DNA of 64,000 nt from Banduia mediterranea (GTDB lineage: Bacteria; Pseudomonadota; Gammaproteobacteria; Nevskiales; Nevskiaceae): positions 62,001 through 126,000 of the forward strand of contig NZ_JAVRIC010000002.1 of assembly GCF_031846245.1 (NCBI RefSeq), given 5' to 3'. The notes under the pieces are model-generated. The model saw only the letters and a program-made list of their open reading frames with translations. It was not told the DNA's origin and did not search any database. Each line of letters begins with the position of its first letter. The stretch's first letter is position 1. Below, piece by piece: positions 36,980 through 45,778 of the stretch. The position numbers and the translations under genes are program-made.

Positions 36980-38134
36980 ATGAATCTCGACTTCTCCCCC
37001 GAGGACCAAGCCTTTCGAGCTGAGGTCCGCGCTTGGATACGGGACAATGTCCCCGAACAAGCCGGCCCGGCGATCGGCATCCCCAGCCACAAGGAGACCC
37101 AGTTCGCCTGGGAGCGCAAGCTCGGACAGAAGGGTTGGCTCGCCTACACCTGGCCCCAGGAATTCGGCGGTCCCGGCTGGAGCGCGACCCAGCGATACAT
37201 TTTCGATACCGAGCGCGCCCTCGCCGGGGCGCCGCCGTCCAGTCCATTCGGACTGGCGATGCTGGGCCCCGTGCTGATGAAGTACGGAAACGACGCGCAG
37301 AAGCAACGCTACCTGCCGCCGATCGCACGCGGTGAGGAGTTCTGGTGCCAGGGCTACTCCGAACCCGGTGCCGGCTCCGATCTGGCCGGCCTGAAGACAC
37401 AGGCCAAGCGCGAAGGAGAGCACTACGTCGTCAACGGGCAGAAAATCTGGACCACGCAGGCGCATTGGGCCAATTTCATGTTCTGCCTAGTGCGCACCAA
37501 CACGGAAGTCCCCAAGCAGCAAGGCATCTCCTTTCTGCTGATCGACATGCGCACGCCGGGCATCGAGATCCGGCCGATCACGACGATCGACGGCCATCAC
37601 CATCTCAACGAGGTATTCCTCACCAACGTCCGTGTGCCGGCCGAGAACCTGGTCGGCGACGAAGGACAGGGCTGGACCATCGCCAAGTACCTGCTGACGC
37701 ACGAGCGCACCAGCATCGCCGGGGTACCCGACAGCTACTACCAACTTGGGCGGCTGCGCGAAGCCGTCGCCACCGATGCCGCGCTCTCCGAAGATCCTCT
37801 CGTGAGCCACCGCTTGGCGGCGCTGGAAGTCGACCTCCTGGCGCTGGAGTACACCAATCTGCGCACGCTGGACCGCGTCGCCAAAGGGCAGCCGCCGGGC
37901 AGCGAATCCTCGGGTCTGAAGATCAAGGGCACCGAGCTGCAGCAGGCGATCTCCGAGGCACAGATGGAACTCGGCGGGCTGGGCGCCCTGCCCTGGCTGT
38001 CGCCTGCCGATGACGCCCATCCGGTCTTCGCCGCCGCCACCCAGCGCTACAACTTCCTGCGCGCCAGCAGCATCTACGGCGGCACCAACGAAATTCAGAA
38101 GAACGTGCTGGCGAAGCTGCTGCTGCAGCTCTGA
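36980..38134 (+). CDS. Acyl-CoA dehydrogenase, PimC-like large subunit
   Basis: A 384-residue acyl-CoA dehydrogenase with LAYTWPQEFGGPG, WCQGYSEPGAGSDLAGL, VVNGQKIWTTQAH and the terminal ASSIYGGTNEIQKNVLAK. The pattern, and a non-identical partner gene right behind it, fit alpha2beta2 enzymes such as pimeloyl-CoA dehydrogenase (PimC/PimD) and the steroid side-chain ChsE type. In those enzymes the large subunit binds FAD together with the small one. The exact acyl chain cannot be read from sequence. Confidence 0.9.
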   Translation: MNLDFSPEDQAFRAEVRAWIRDNVPEQAGPAIGIPSHKETQFAWERKLGQKGWLAYTWPQEFGGPGWSATQRYIFDTERALAGAPPSSPFGLAMLGPVLMKYGNDAQKQRYLPPIARGEEFWCQGYSEPGAGSDLAGLKTQAKREGEHYVVNGQKIWTTQAHWANFMFCLVRTNTEVPKQQGISFLLIDMRTPGIEIRPITTIDGHHHLNEVFLTNVRVPAENLVGDEGQGWTIAKYLLTHERTSIAGVPDSYYQLGRLREAVATDAALSEDPLVSHRLAALEVDLLALEYTNLRTLDRVAKGQPPGSESSGLKIKGTELQQAISEAQMELGGLGALPWLSPADDAHPVFAAATQRYNFLRASSIYGGTNEIQKNVLAKLLLQL

Positions 38135-38161
38135 ACGGCCTTGACACAAGGGATATCGATC

Positions 38162-39295
38162 ATGGATTTTTCCTACTCTCAGGAACAGGAGATGCTGCGC
38201 GACAGCGCAGCCAAGTTTGCACTCAAGGGCTACGGTTTCGAGCGCTATCAGTCGACGCTCGATCAGCCCGGCCACTGCGATCCGGCAGTCTGGTCACAGA
38301 TGGCGGAATTCGGCTGGCTTGGGCTGGCCGTCCCCGAGGACGCTGGCGGCCTGGGTGGCAGTGCGCTGGACGTGGCCCTGGTTTGCGAAGCACTGGGCAG
38401 CGGCATGGTACTGGAGCCCTTCGTGGCTGGCGCGGTTCTGCCCGCTCGGCTACTGAGCCTGGCAGGTGGACAGCCGGCCCTGCTCGAGGCGGTGGCGTCG
38501 GGTACGACCCAGTTCGCCGTGGCCTGGACCGAGTCTGGCACCCGTCACGACCCGGCGTTCTGCACCACACGCGCCAAAGCGCAGTCCGACGGTTATATGC
38601 TGACCGGCCGCAAGCAGTGTGTGCTCAATGCATCCAACGCCCAGACGCTGATCGTCGCCGCCCGCACTTCTGGAGAGGACGGCGACGAGAACGGAATCTC
38701 GCTGTTCGCTGTGGAGGCCAGCGCGCCCGGCGTCGAGCTCAAGCCCTATCCGATCATGGGCGGCGGCTACGCTGCAGACCTGCAGTTCGACGCAGTCAAG
38801 GTCGACGGCAGTGCGCTGGTGGGCAGCCTGGATGCCGGTTTCGAGCCGCTCGACGCCGCGCTCGACCATGCCACGGCGGCAGCCTGCGCGCAGGCGCTGG
38901 GCGCCATGAGCGCGCTGCTCGAGCGTACCGGCAACTACCTGAAGGTGCGCAAGCAGTTCGGCACACCGATCGGCAGCTTCCAGGTGCTGCAGCATCGTTT
39001 GGTCGACATGTTCGTCGAAGTCGAGCAGTCACGCTCAATGGTGCTGATGTCGAGCGTACGTGTGGACAGCAGCCCGGAGGCATCCGTACGGCGTCGCGCA
39101 GTATCGGCCGCCAAGGCCTATCTGGCGCAATCGAGCAAGTTTGTCGCGCAACAGGCCGTGCAGCTGCACGGCGGCATCGGCGTAACGGAGGAGCTGGACA
39201 TCGGGCACTACTTCCGTCAGCTCAGCGCCTTCGGCAACCTCTACGGCGACCGCACGTGGCACCTGCGCCGCTTCGCCGCGACCCCAGCAGCCTGA
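38162..39295 (+). CDS. Acyl-CoA dehydrogenase, PimD-like small subunit
   Basis: A 377-residue divergent acyl-CoA dehydrogenase: MDFSYSQEQEMLRDSAAKF, LGLAVPEDAGGLGG, WTESGTRHD in place of the usual TEPGxGSD, and QLHGGIGVTEELDIGHYFR near the end, as in small subunits of two-gene dehydrogenases. The altered TEP motif suggests that the active site is mainly on the large subunit. I chose ATG 38162 as the family-like start over a TTG at 38141. The pair forms one enzyme. Confidence 0.9.
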   Translation: MDFSYSQEQEMLRDSAAKFALKGYGFERYQSTLDQPGHCDPAVWSQMAEFGWLGLAVPEDAGGLGGSALDVALVCEALGSGMVLEPFVAGAVLPARLLSLAGGQPALLEAVASGTTQFAVAWTESGTRHDPAFCTTRAKAQSDGYMLTGRKQCVLNASNAQTLIVAARTSGEDGDENGISLFAVEASAPGVELKPYPIMGGGYAADLQFDAVKVDGSALVGSLDAGFEPLDAALDHATAAACAQALGAMSALLERTGNYLKVRKQFGTPIGSFQVLQHRLVDMFVEVEQSRSMVLMSSVRVDSSPEASVRRRAVSAAKAYLAQSSKFVAQQAVQLHGGIGVTEELDIGHYFRQLSAFGNLYGDRTWHLRRFAATPAA

Positions 39296-39304
39296 GAGCC
39301 CCCT

Positions 39305-40462
39305 ATGGATCAAGCCAGCGTTGCACCTCATCCATACCTGAGCGAGACACACGAAACCTATCGCAGTCAGCTCAGGCGTTTCGTACAGAAGGAATGCGAA
39401 CCCCACATCGACGCCTGGGAGCGCGCCGGCGAGTTGCCGCGACCGCTTCAGCTCAAGGCCGCAGAGGCTGGCGTACTGGGCATCGGGTTCTCCGAGGAAT
39501 ACGGCGGCAGCGGCGACAACGACCCGTTCTACCAGTCGATCATGGCCGAGGAACTGGCCCGGGCCGGTGCCGGTGGCCTGCTGGCCAGCCTGGTCAGCCA
39601 CCGCATCGGCAGCCCGCCAGTCGACGCCTTGGGCACACCGGATCAAAAAGAGCGGTTTCTGCGACCGGTCCTCGAAGGCCGCAAGATCGCCGCACTGGCC
39701 ATCACCGAACCCGGCGGCGGTTCGGACGTGGCCAACCTGAGAACGACTGCCCGGCGCGATGGGGACCACTACATCGTCAACGGCGCCAAGACCTTCATCA
39801 CCTCCGGCATGCGCGCAGACTGCATCACTGTTGCGGTGCGCACCGGCGGCCCCGGCATCGGCGGCGTGTCACTGTTGGTGGTCGAGGCCAACACGCCTGG
39901 GTTCACACGCAGCCCGCTCGAAAAGATGGGCTGGTGGTGTTCGGACACGGCGACGCTGTACTTCGATGATTGCCGGGTGCCGGCGGCCAATCTCCTTGGC
40001 GAAGAGAATCGCGGCTTCAAGGCGATCATGCACAACTTCAACAACGAGCGACTGATGCTGGCTGCTCAGGCCTGGGGTTTCGGCCAGGTCTGTTACGAAG
40101 AGGCACTGGCCTATGCGCGCCAGCGGCATACTTTCGGCGATCCGCTGATCGCTCGACAGGTGATCCGCCACAAACTGGTGGACATGAAGATGCAGCTGGA
40201 CGCGGTCAAGGCCCAGCTGGACTTGCTGTGCTGGCAAGTCCGAGAAGGGTACACGCCGGTTTCGGAAATCTGCCTGCTCAAGAATCTCGCCACCGGCATG
40301 CTCGAACGCGTCGCCGGCGAAGCGGTACAGATCTTCGGCGGCGCCGGCTATCTCCGGGGAGCCAAGGTCGAGCGCATTTTCCGCGAAACCAAGGTTCTGT
40401 CGATCGGCGGCGGCGCCACGGAAATCATGAAGGATCTAGCCGCGCGTCAGCTTGGTTATTGA
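39305..40462 (+). CDS. Acyl-CoA dehydrogenase
   Basis: A 385-residue FAD dehydrogenase: VLGIGFSEEYGGSGDND, LAITEPGGGSDVANL, VNGAKTFITSGM, LYFDDCRVPAANLLG and a terminal VLSIGGGATEIMKDLAARQLGY. The GGGATEIM form replaces the common GGTxEI, as seen in several catabolic and aryl/alicyclic acyl-CoA dehydrogenases. It closes the first operon. A deleted etfBA remnant follows on the opposite strand; a working electron-transfer flavoprotein must be encoded elsewhere. Confidence 0.92.
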   Translation: MDQASVAPHPYLSETHETYRSQLRRFVQKECEPHIDAWERAGELPRPLQLKAAEAGVLGIGFSEEYGGSGDNDPFYQSIMAEELARAGAGGLLASLVSHRIGSPPVDALGTPDQKERFLRPVLEGRKIAALAITEPGGGSDVANLRTTARRDGDHYIVNGAKTFITSGMRADCITVAVRTGGPGIGGVSLLVVEANTPGFTRSPLEKMGWWCSDTATLYFDDCRVPAANLLGEENRGFKAIMHNFNNERLMLAAQAWGFGQVCYEEALAYARQRHTFGDPLIARQVIRHKLVDMKMQLDAVKAQLDLLCWQVREGYTPVSEICLLKNLATGMLERVAGEAVQIFGGAGYLRGAKVERIFRETKVLSIGGGATEIMKDLAARQLGY

Positions 40463-40523
40463 GCCTGAATTCGGGAGCGACGATCCCGTCTCCGCCACGG
40501 GATCGTCGCACTCGCCAAGATGC

Positions 40524-40701
40524 TCAGACCTTGCCGGTCAGCTCCGGCACCACCTGGAACAGATCGCCGTCACCTTGCCCTTCTCCTTCAGACGCACTGC
40601 TTCTTCCATCGCGATTCGGTGACCACACCGCTGCCGTCGGACTTCACCTGGATGCGGACGTTGTAGTCCACGACGCGCTTGACGCTCACGGGTGCTTTCA
40701 T
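40524..40701 (-). pseudogene. Collapsed electron-transfer-flavoprotein (etfBA) remnant
   Basis: From ATG 40701 the minus strand reads the EtfB start (MKAPVSVKRVVDYNVRIQV, KSDGSGVVTES), then, after a shift, an EtfB piece (MEEAVRLKEKGKVTA), then DLFQVVPELTGKV and a stop at 40524, which is the typical C-terminus of EtfA. About 1.6 kb normally separates these points, so nearly the whole etfBA operon has been lost internally while both ends remain. It abuts four genes for ETF-dependent dehydrogenases. Certainly non-functional. Confidence 0.75.
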
Positions 40702-40805
40702 TGTCAGTCGATTCGTCTGATGTCAGCGTGAAGATGCTGCACGGCCCTGGGGCCGGCCTCGGCGGGCTGAGCAGAAGCGTCCGCTTAAGCGAACCCGATA
40801 AGTTT

Positions 40806-41504
40806 CTACACAGCTGCGCTCTTTGCCGCTTTGGGCTTGCGAGTTGTCCGCCCCTTTGTCTGCTCAGCGGGCTTGAACACGCCGTCCGATAGAATGCTGA
40901 CCATCTGATCGACAGTGGCGCTGAGCGCCCCCTGGTCCGGGTCGAACCACTCCACCGTCCAGTTGATGGCCCCAAGCACGATCAAACGCGTCAGGTGGAG
41001 GTCTGCCCTGGGTCGAATCTCGCCCCGTTCATCGGCCTCAATCAGCAACTGGTCCCACAGCGCGCTGTACTTGCGACGGCGGTTCTGATTGGGGCGCCGC
41101 AAGCCCGCTGGCAACTGACCGTAAACCCGGATGGCCGCCGACGTGTATTCCTCATGCTGCAATAGACCGGTGAGGTGACCTTCCACAGCAGCGGCAAACC
41201 TCTCCCGACCCGTGGCGTCCGCGGGTAAGGCGTTGAGCCGTTCGAGCACGGCCATATGCACGAGGTCAATGCCGACATCCAGGATCTCGGCCAGAATCCG
41301 ATCCTTCGACTCAAAGTGATAGTAGACACTTCCCGCCTGAATGCCCGCATCGTCCGCAATCTGCCTCAATGTAGTCGCGGCATACCCTTGCCGCTTGAAC
41401 AAGCCGGCAGCAGCCTTGAGCACCTGATGCCGCGTAATGTCTGCGGCTGAATCGTTCGTCCTGCGCGAAGCCCTTTTTTTTCTTGCTATTACCATTCGTC
41501 GCAT
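40806..41504 (-). CDS. TetR-family transcriptional regulator
   Basis: A 232-residue regulator. The N-terminal helix-turn-helix (about 25-70: ILKAAAGLF-like VLKAAAGLFKRQGY, TTLRQIADDAGIQAGSVYYHF) is of the TetR/KstR2-FadR-like sort. The rest is a helical ligand domain, with a basic tail. Such proteins in acyl-CoA catabolic clusters usually sense a CoA thioester. It is divergent from the 41702 operon and convergent with the first operon, so it could control both. Candidate operators are described at 29623 and 59665. Confidence 0.92.
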   Translation of the reverse strand: MRRMVIARKKRASRRTNDSAADITRHQVLKAAAGLFKRQGYAATTLRQIADDAGIQAGSVYYHFESKDRILAEILDVGIDLVHMAVLERLNALPADATGRERFAAAVEGHLTGLLQHEEYTSAAIRVYGQLPAGLRRPNQNRRRKYSALWDQLLIEADERGEIRPRADLHLTRLIVLGAINWTVEWFDPDQGALSATVDQMVSILSDGVFKPAEQTKGRTTRKPKAAKSAAV

Positions 41505-41701
41505 CTCATCGCTGATCAGCCTTGATCATTTGTACGTCACGACAAAAAATGCGTGCGCTCTGCATTGAGTCGCATGAAAGCGATGCCGCACTCGCGTATC
41601 TAACTACCATTTGATAGAATCATACGCTAAAATACACGGGCAGCAAGCGTCCGGTCCTCCATCAGACAAACCTCAGTCTTAACAGCGCGGAATCCACCAT
41701 C
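41505..41701. promoter_or_regulatory. Divergent promoter region of tetR and the second operon
   Basis: An AT-rich 197-bp spacer. A TAGAAT at 41615-41620 could be a -10 box for the rightward operon. CTAAC-TACCATTT-GATAG (41600-41617) overlaps it and has half-sites like the CTAAC/GTTAG operator but a longer spacer. TGATCA occurs twice (41512-41530). No site can be assigned with certainty. Confidence 0.4.
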
Positions 41702-42493
41702 ATGAATCTCGAACTCGCCAACAAGTCCGTCGTGATCACCGGCGGCGGCTCCAACATAGGCCGGGCCATAGTCCTGGCTTTTGCCCGGGAAGGTGCAAAC
41801 ATCACCATCGGCGACATCGACGAAGGCCAGGCAAACAAGGTGGCGGAACTCGCGCGCACGCGCGGCGCCTCGGATGTCCAGGCGATCAAGGCCGACACGA
41901 CGCAGATCGATCAGGTCGATGCCATGATGGAAGCCGCCGCGTCCCGCTACGGCGGGATCGATGTGCTCGTCAACAACGTCGGCTGGGATCAGCTGATGTT
42001 CTTCACGCAGACCACGCCGGAGTTCTGGGACAAGATCATCCGCATCAACTTCGTCAGCGTACTCAACTGCACCAGTGCTGCACTCAAAAGGATGATCCCC
42101 GCGCAGAAGGGGAGCATCGTTTCGATCAGCTCCGACGCCAGCCGCCAGGGCGAGCCACGCGAGGCCGTGTATGGCGGCATGAAAGCGGCGGTCAACAGCC
42201 TCATGAAGACGGTTGCCAAGGAGAACGGGCGCTATGGCGTCCGCTGCAATTGCATCTGCCCAGGCGTGACGATTCCTGAAACCGACGACGAGGTCGGCAG
42301 CGCCAGCATGTGGTCCAAGCCCCTGTTCACACCCGATCAGCTCGAGAAAGTGGCGGCGGCGCTGCCGCTCAAGAAGGTCGGACGTCCCGCAGACATCGCC
42401 AACGCGGTGCTGTTTCTGTCCTCGTCGGCGGCCGCCGGCCATATCACCGGACAGGTCCTGTCGGTGTCCGGCGGCTACAGCATGATCGGCTGA
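41702..42493 (+). CDS. SDR dehydrogenase, BadH-like
   Basis: A 263-residue short-chain dehydrogenase: VVITGGGSNIGRAI cofactor loop, NNVGWDQLMFFTQTTPEFW, SISSDASRQGEPREAVYGGMK with active-site Tyr-x3-Lys, and ITGQVLSVSGGYSM. The NNxGWD..F.QT/KT..W and SSDA(S/A)R..EAVY features closely recall BadH, the 2-hydroxycyclohexane-carboxyl-CoA dehydrogenase of alicyclic acid degradation. That similarity is from memory of the family, so the substrate is inferred. It begins the second operon. Confidence 0.85.
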   Translation: MNLELANKSVVITGGGSNIGRAIVLAFAREGANITIGDIDEGQANKVAELARTRGASDVQAIKADTTQIDQVDAMMEAAASRYGGIDVLVNNVGWDQLMFFTQTTPEFWDKIIRINFVSVLNCTSAALKRMIPAQKGSIVSISSDASRQGEPREAVYGGMKAAVNSLMKTVAKENGRYGVRCNCICPGVTIPETDDEVGSASMWSKPLFTPDQLEKVAAALPLKKVGRPADIANAVLFLSSSAAAGHITGQVLSVSGGYSMIG

Positions 42494-42572
42494 AAGACCC
42501 CGTGCGCCGGCACAGAGCGCAGGACACGGGCGCACCGAGGGTCGCGATCCCGCGGCCGGGGAGGCCCGTGCG

Positions 42573-43115
42573 ATGAGCGCCGGGCAGACGCGAACCGATG
42601 TGGGCACGGCGCAAGGCTGCTACCACGAGGCGCGCGCGTGGGTCGGGCGCAGCACCGGGCCTCGCCCGCTGGAGGCTCCGCCGGACGAATCGCGCTGCAA
42701 ATACTTCGCCGCCTTGTGCGAGGACGGCAATCCGGCCTACTGGGACACCGAGTGGGCCAGCCACACATTCGGCGCAGCCCTCGCACCCAGCGGCATGCTG
42801 ATGAGCCTGCTGATGCCGCTGCCGTGGAAGCCGGGCGGCCGGGGTGATCCACCTTCGATGGCATTGGATGTGCCGCTGCCGGGCCGGACTTTCATCAACG
42901 TCGAGACCGACTGCGAGCTGCTGCGGTCGGTGCACCAGGGCGAGCGTCTGAGTGTCCGCGAGACGGTCGTCGAGATCTCCCCCGAAAAAAGTACGCGCCT
43001 CGGGCGCGGCCACTTCGTTACGACGCGAGCGGAACTGCTGGATGCCGGGCAGCAATGCGTCGCCACGATCACCAACGTGCTGTACCGCTTCGATGCCTTC
43101 GGGGCGGAACCATGA
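42573..43115 (+). CDS. MaoC-like protein, FAS1-type N-terminal hotdog
   Basis: A 180-residue hotdog protein of the non-catalytic FAS1-like dehydratase group: DESRCKYFAALCEDGNPAYWD, APSGMLMSLLMP, and NVETDCELLRSVHQGERLSV. No D-x4-H pair is present. Its stop overlaps the next MaoC-like gene by four bases, so I expect the two proteins to form one heterodimeric hydratase, parallel to the pair at 32503-33377. Confidence 0.85.
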   Translation: MSAGQTRTDVGTAQGCYHEARAWVGRSTGPRPLEAPPDESRCKYFAALCEDGNPAYWDTEWASHTFGAALAPSGMLMSLLMPLPWKPGGRGDPPSMALDVPLPGRTFINVETDCELLRSVHQGERLSVRETVVEISPEKSTRLGRGHFVTTRAELLDAGQQCVATITNVLYRFDAFGAEP

Positions 43116-43585
43116 GCGACCGCTACGTTCAGAAGCTCTGGTCGGACGTGCACGAGGATCAGCCGATCGCGCCGATGTCCTTTGCGGTCGACTACGCCCG
43201 CATCATCCTCAACGCGGCATCGACCTGGGACTTTTTCCCAGGGCATCACAATCCTGACTACGCCCGCGGCCAGGGCCAGCCCGACATCTACGCGAGCACG
43301 ATCTTTTTCCATGGACTGATCGACCGCTACGTGACCGATTGGGGCGGACCGCTGACGCTGGTGCGCCGTCGGCGCATGCGGATGGTCGCCAGCGTGCACC
43401 CGGGCGACACGCTCACGGCCGAGGGCCGGGTCACGCGACACTACCGCGATCCCGACTATCACGGCATGGTCGAGCTCGACATTGCGCTGAGCACCTCGCG
43501 CGGGCTATGCGTCCCCGCTGCCGTCCGTGCATGGCTGCCGCTGCGACAAGACGATTTCCCGACACCCACCACGAAAACGCCATGA
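43112..43585 (+). CDS. MaoC-like hydratase subunit
   Basis: A 157-residue hotdog protein with WDFFPGHHNPDYA, giving the Asp-x4-His arrangement of the hydratase-2 family, and FFHGLIDRYVTDWGGP. It overlaps its non-catalytic partner upstream and the acyl-CoA dehydrogenase downstream, each by four bases. It should hydrate the enoyl-CoA product of that dehydrogenase. Confidence 0.87.
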   Translation: MSDRYVQKLWSDVHEDQPIAPMSFAVDYARIILNAASTWDFFPGHHNPDYARGQGQPDIYASTIFFHGLIDRYVTDWGGPLTLVRRRRMRMVASVHPGDTLTAEGRVTRHYRDPDYHGMVELDIALSTSRGLCVPAAVRAWLPLRQDDFPTPTTKTP

Positions 43586-44760
43586 ACACTTCACCCGCAC
43601 CTACTCAAGAACGCCTCGAGACCCGCATCCGGCAGGTCCAGGAAGCCACCCGCGGCATTTCCGAGCAGTACCCCCGCTCTTATATTCGCCAGTGCATCGA
43701 CCAAGACCGCTTTCCGGAGGAGATGTGGAAGGCCTTGGGCGAGTACGGCCTGCTCGGCCTGTCAGTCCCTGAGCACTTCGGTGGCTCCGGGGGCGGCGTC
43801 GTGGAAATCGTTGCGCTGGCCGAAGCACTCGCCCTGGGCGGCGTGCCGACGCTGTTCCTGGTCGTCACCGGCCTCGGCCGCGTGCCCATCGTGCGCCACG
43901 GGACGCCGGAACAGATCAAGAAGTTCGTCACGCCCACCTGCGACGGCTCGGTCAAGCTGTGTTTCGCGATCACCGAACCCAATGCCGGCACCAACAGCTT
44001 CAACATGAACTCGCTTGCCACCCGTGACGGCGACGACTGGGTGCTCAACGGGCAGAAGGTCTTCATCTCGGGCGCGCGCGACGCGGACATCATGCTGGTG
44101 ATCGCCCGCACGCAGAAGCCGAGCGAAGTCAAGCACCGCACAGACGGCATGTCGCTGTTCGTGGTGGACATGAAGACCCCGGGCATCACACTTCAGCAGC
44201 TCAACATTCAGGTCGAGACCGCCGAGCGCCAGTACATGGTGTTCTTCGACAACGTGCGACTGCCGGCCGACGCACTGATCGGCGAGGCCGGCAAGGGCGC
44301 CAAGCTCATGTTCGAGGGACTGAACTCCGAACGCCTGCTGGCCGCCGCGGCGGCACTGGGTATCGGCGACTATGCCCTCGGTAAAGCCGTCGCCTACGCG
44401 CAGGATCGCAAGCCCTTCGGCAAGCCCATCGGCAGCTACCAGGCCCTGCAGCACCGCATGGCGCTGGCCAAGGCCGAACTGGAGGCGGCGCGGCTGATGA
44501 CCTATTCCGCTGCCGAGCGTTTCGACGCCGGCGAGGACGCCGGCGCGCATGCCAACATGGCCAAGCTGCTGGCCTCGCGCGCCGCCGTCGCGGCGGTCGA
44601 GGCGGCGATCCAGACCCACGGCGGCTACGCCTTCGACCGCGACTACGACGTGGTCACGCTCTGGCCCATGGTGCGGCTGATGGAGATTGCGCCCATCAAC
44701 AACGAGATGCTGATGAACTACATCGGCGAGCATGTGCTTGGGCTGCCGAAGAGCTACTGA
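43582..44760 (+). CDS. Acyl-CoA dehydrogenase
   Basis: A 392-residue FAD dehydrogenase: YGLLGLSVPEHFGGSGG, FAITEPNAGTNSFNM, VLNGQKVFISGARDADIM, YAQDRKPFGKPIGSYQALQHRMA and THGGYAFDRDYDV. The ITEPNAGTNSF form is found in a subgroup of catabolic acyl-CoA dehydrogenases. The ATG overlaps the MaoC stop (ATGA). A 219-bp spacer follows, with no clear feature, before the crotonase. Confidence 0.92.
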   Translation: MNTSPAPTQERLETRIRQVQEATRGISEQYPRSYIRQCIDQDRFPEEMWKALGEYGLLGLSVPEHFGGSGGGVVEIVALAEALALGGVPTLFLVVTGLGRVPIVRHGTPEQIKKFVTPTCDGSVKLCFAITEPNAGTNSFNMNSLATRDGDDWVLNGQKVFISGARDADIMLVIARTQKPSEVKHRTDGMSLFVVDMKTPGITLQQLNIQVETAERQYMVFFDNVRLPADALIGEAGKGAKLMFEGLNSERLLAAAAALGIGDYALGKAVAYAQDRKPFGKPIGSYQALQHRMALAKAELEAARLMTYSAAERFDAGEDAGAHANMAKLLASRAAVAAVEAAIQTHGGYAFDRDYDVVTLWPMVRLMEIAPINNEMLMNYIGEHVLGLPKSY

Positions 44761-44979
44761 GATGGCGCAGATGCGGGTACAGCGGCCGGCGCGTGGCAGC
44801 TCGGCATAAGGCGCATCAGCCGCTTTGATCGCCTCACCCCAGTGCATCGGGCTCGCAATCGCCAGCCCAGCCCGCGAGCAGCATCAGACCGGCTGCGATC
44901 CAGTACGCGCGCAGCAGACCGGGTGATGATCGTGCGGTTTCATTCATCGAAGTGAACGAGATATTGCGAGGAGAGAATC

Positions 44980-45768
44980 ATGGCTGAGCAGGAGGAGCTT
45001 TTCTACAAGGTCGAGGGCGGCATCGCCACCCTCACCCTTAATCGCCCCGAGCGACGTAACGCACTTTCGCCGGCGCTGACGCATCGACTCGCAGACGCCT
45101 GGAAACGCATCGACGCGGACCCCGAGGTGCGCGTGGCCATCGTCACCGGCACGAGCTGCGGCACCTTCTGCGCGGGCATGGACCTGCGCGAAGGCGCGCG
45201 GCTCAAGGCCGAAACCGGCAAGGATGTCCTCGAGTTCTTTGCCGATCTGCGCAACGACGGCCTACGCCAGGTTCGCAAGCCGCTGATCGCGGCGATCAAC
45301 GGCCATTTTCCGGCCGGCGGCATGATGCTGGCGCTCAACTGCGACTTGCGCGTCGGCCTGGCCGGCACCCGCGGCGGCATCACCGAGGTGAAGGTCGGGC
45401 GCGGCTCGCCCTGGGCTGTGCCGCTGCTGTGGATGATGCCGCAGGCCCTGCTGATGGAAACCGTGCTCACCGGTGAGATGATTCCCGCCGAGCGCCTCTA
45501 CGAGGTCGGCTTCCTCAACTACCTCGAACCAACCGACGAGGCGGTGCAGGCGCGCGCGCTGGAGCTGGCGCGCAAGATCGCCGACGCCGCACCGCTGTCG
45601 GTGGTGGCCGGCAAGAAAGTGCTCAAGGATGCCACCACGCTGGGCTGCGAGCCGGGCCTGCAGCAGGCCTGGACGTACTACCACGAGCACGTCTATGCGA
45701 GTGAGGATGCGATCGAGGGCCCCAAGGCCTTCGCCGAGAAGCGCAAGCCGGTCTGGAAAGGCCGCTGA
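44980..45768 (+). CDS. Enoyl-CoA hydratase/isomerase (crotonase)
   Basis: A 262-residue crotonase: LTLNRPERRNALSPALT, GTFCAGMDLREG (first oxyanion region), NGHFPAGGMMLALNCDLRVG (second oxyanion Gly), and AEKRKPVWKGR at the end. The usual catalytic Glu (GxxxxxGE) is replaced around KVGRGSPWAVPLLW, as in crotonases that are not simple hydratases. The reaction may be isomerisation or C-C hydrolysis. GAGGAGAG stands just upstream. Confidence 0.88.
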   Translation: MAEQEELFYKVEGGIATLTLNRPERRNALSPALTHRLADAWKRIDADPEVRVAIVTGTSCGTFCAGMDLREGARLKAETGKDVLEFFADLRNDGLRQVRKPLIAAINGHFPAGGMMLALNCDLRVGLAGTRGGITEVKVGRGSPWAVPLLWMMPQALLMETVLTGEMIPAERLYEVGFLNYLEPTDEAVQARALELARKIADAAPLSVVAGKKVLKDATTLGCEPGLQQAWTYYHEHVYASEDAIEGPKAFAEKRKPVWKGR

Positions 45769-45778
45769 GGAGGGGTCC

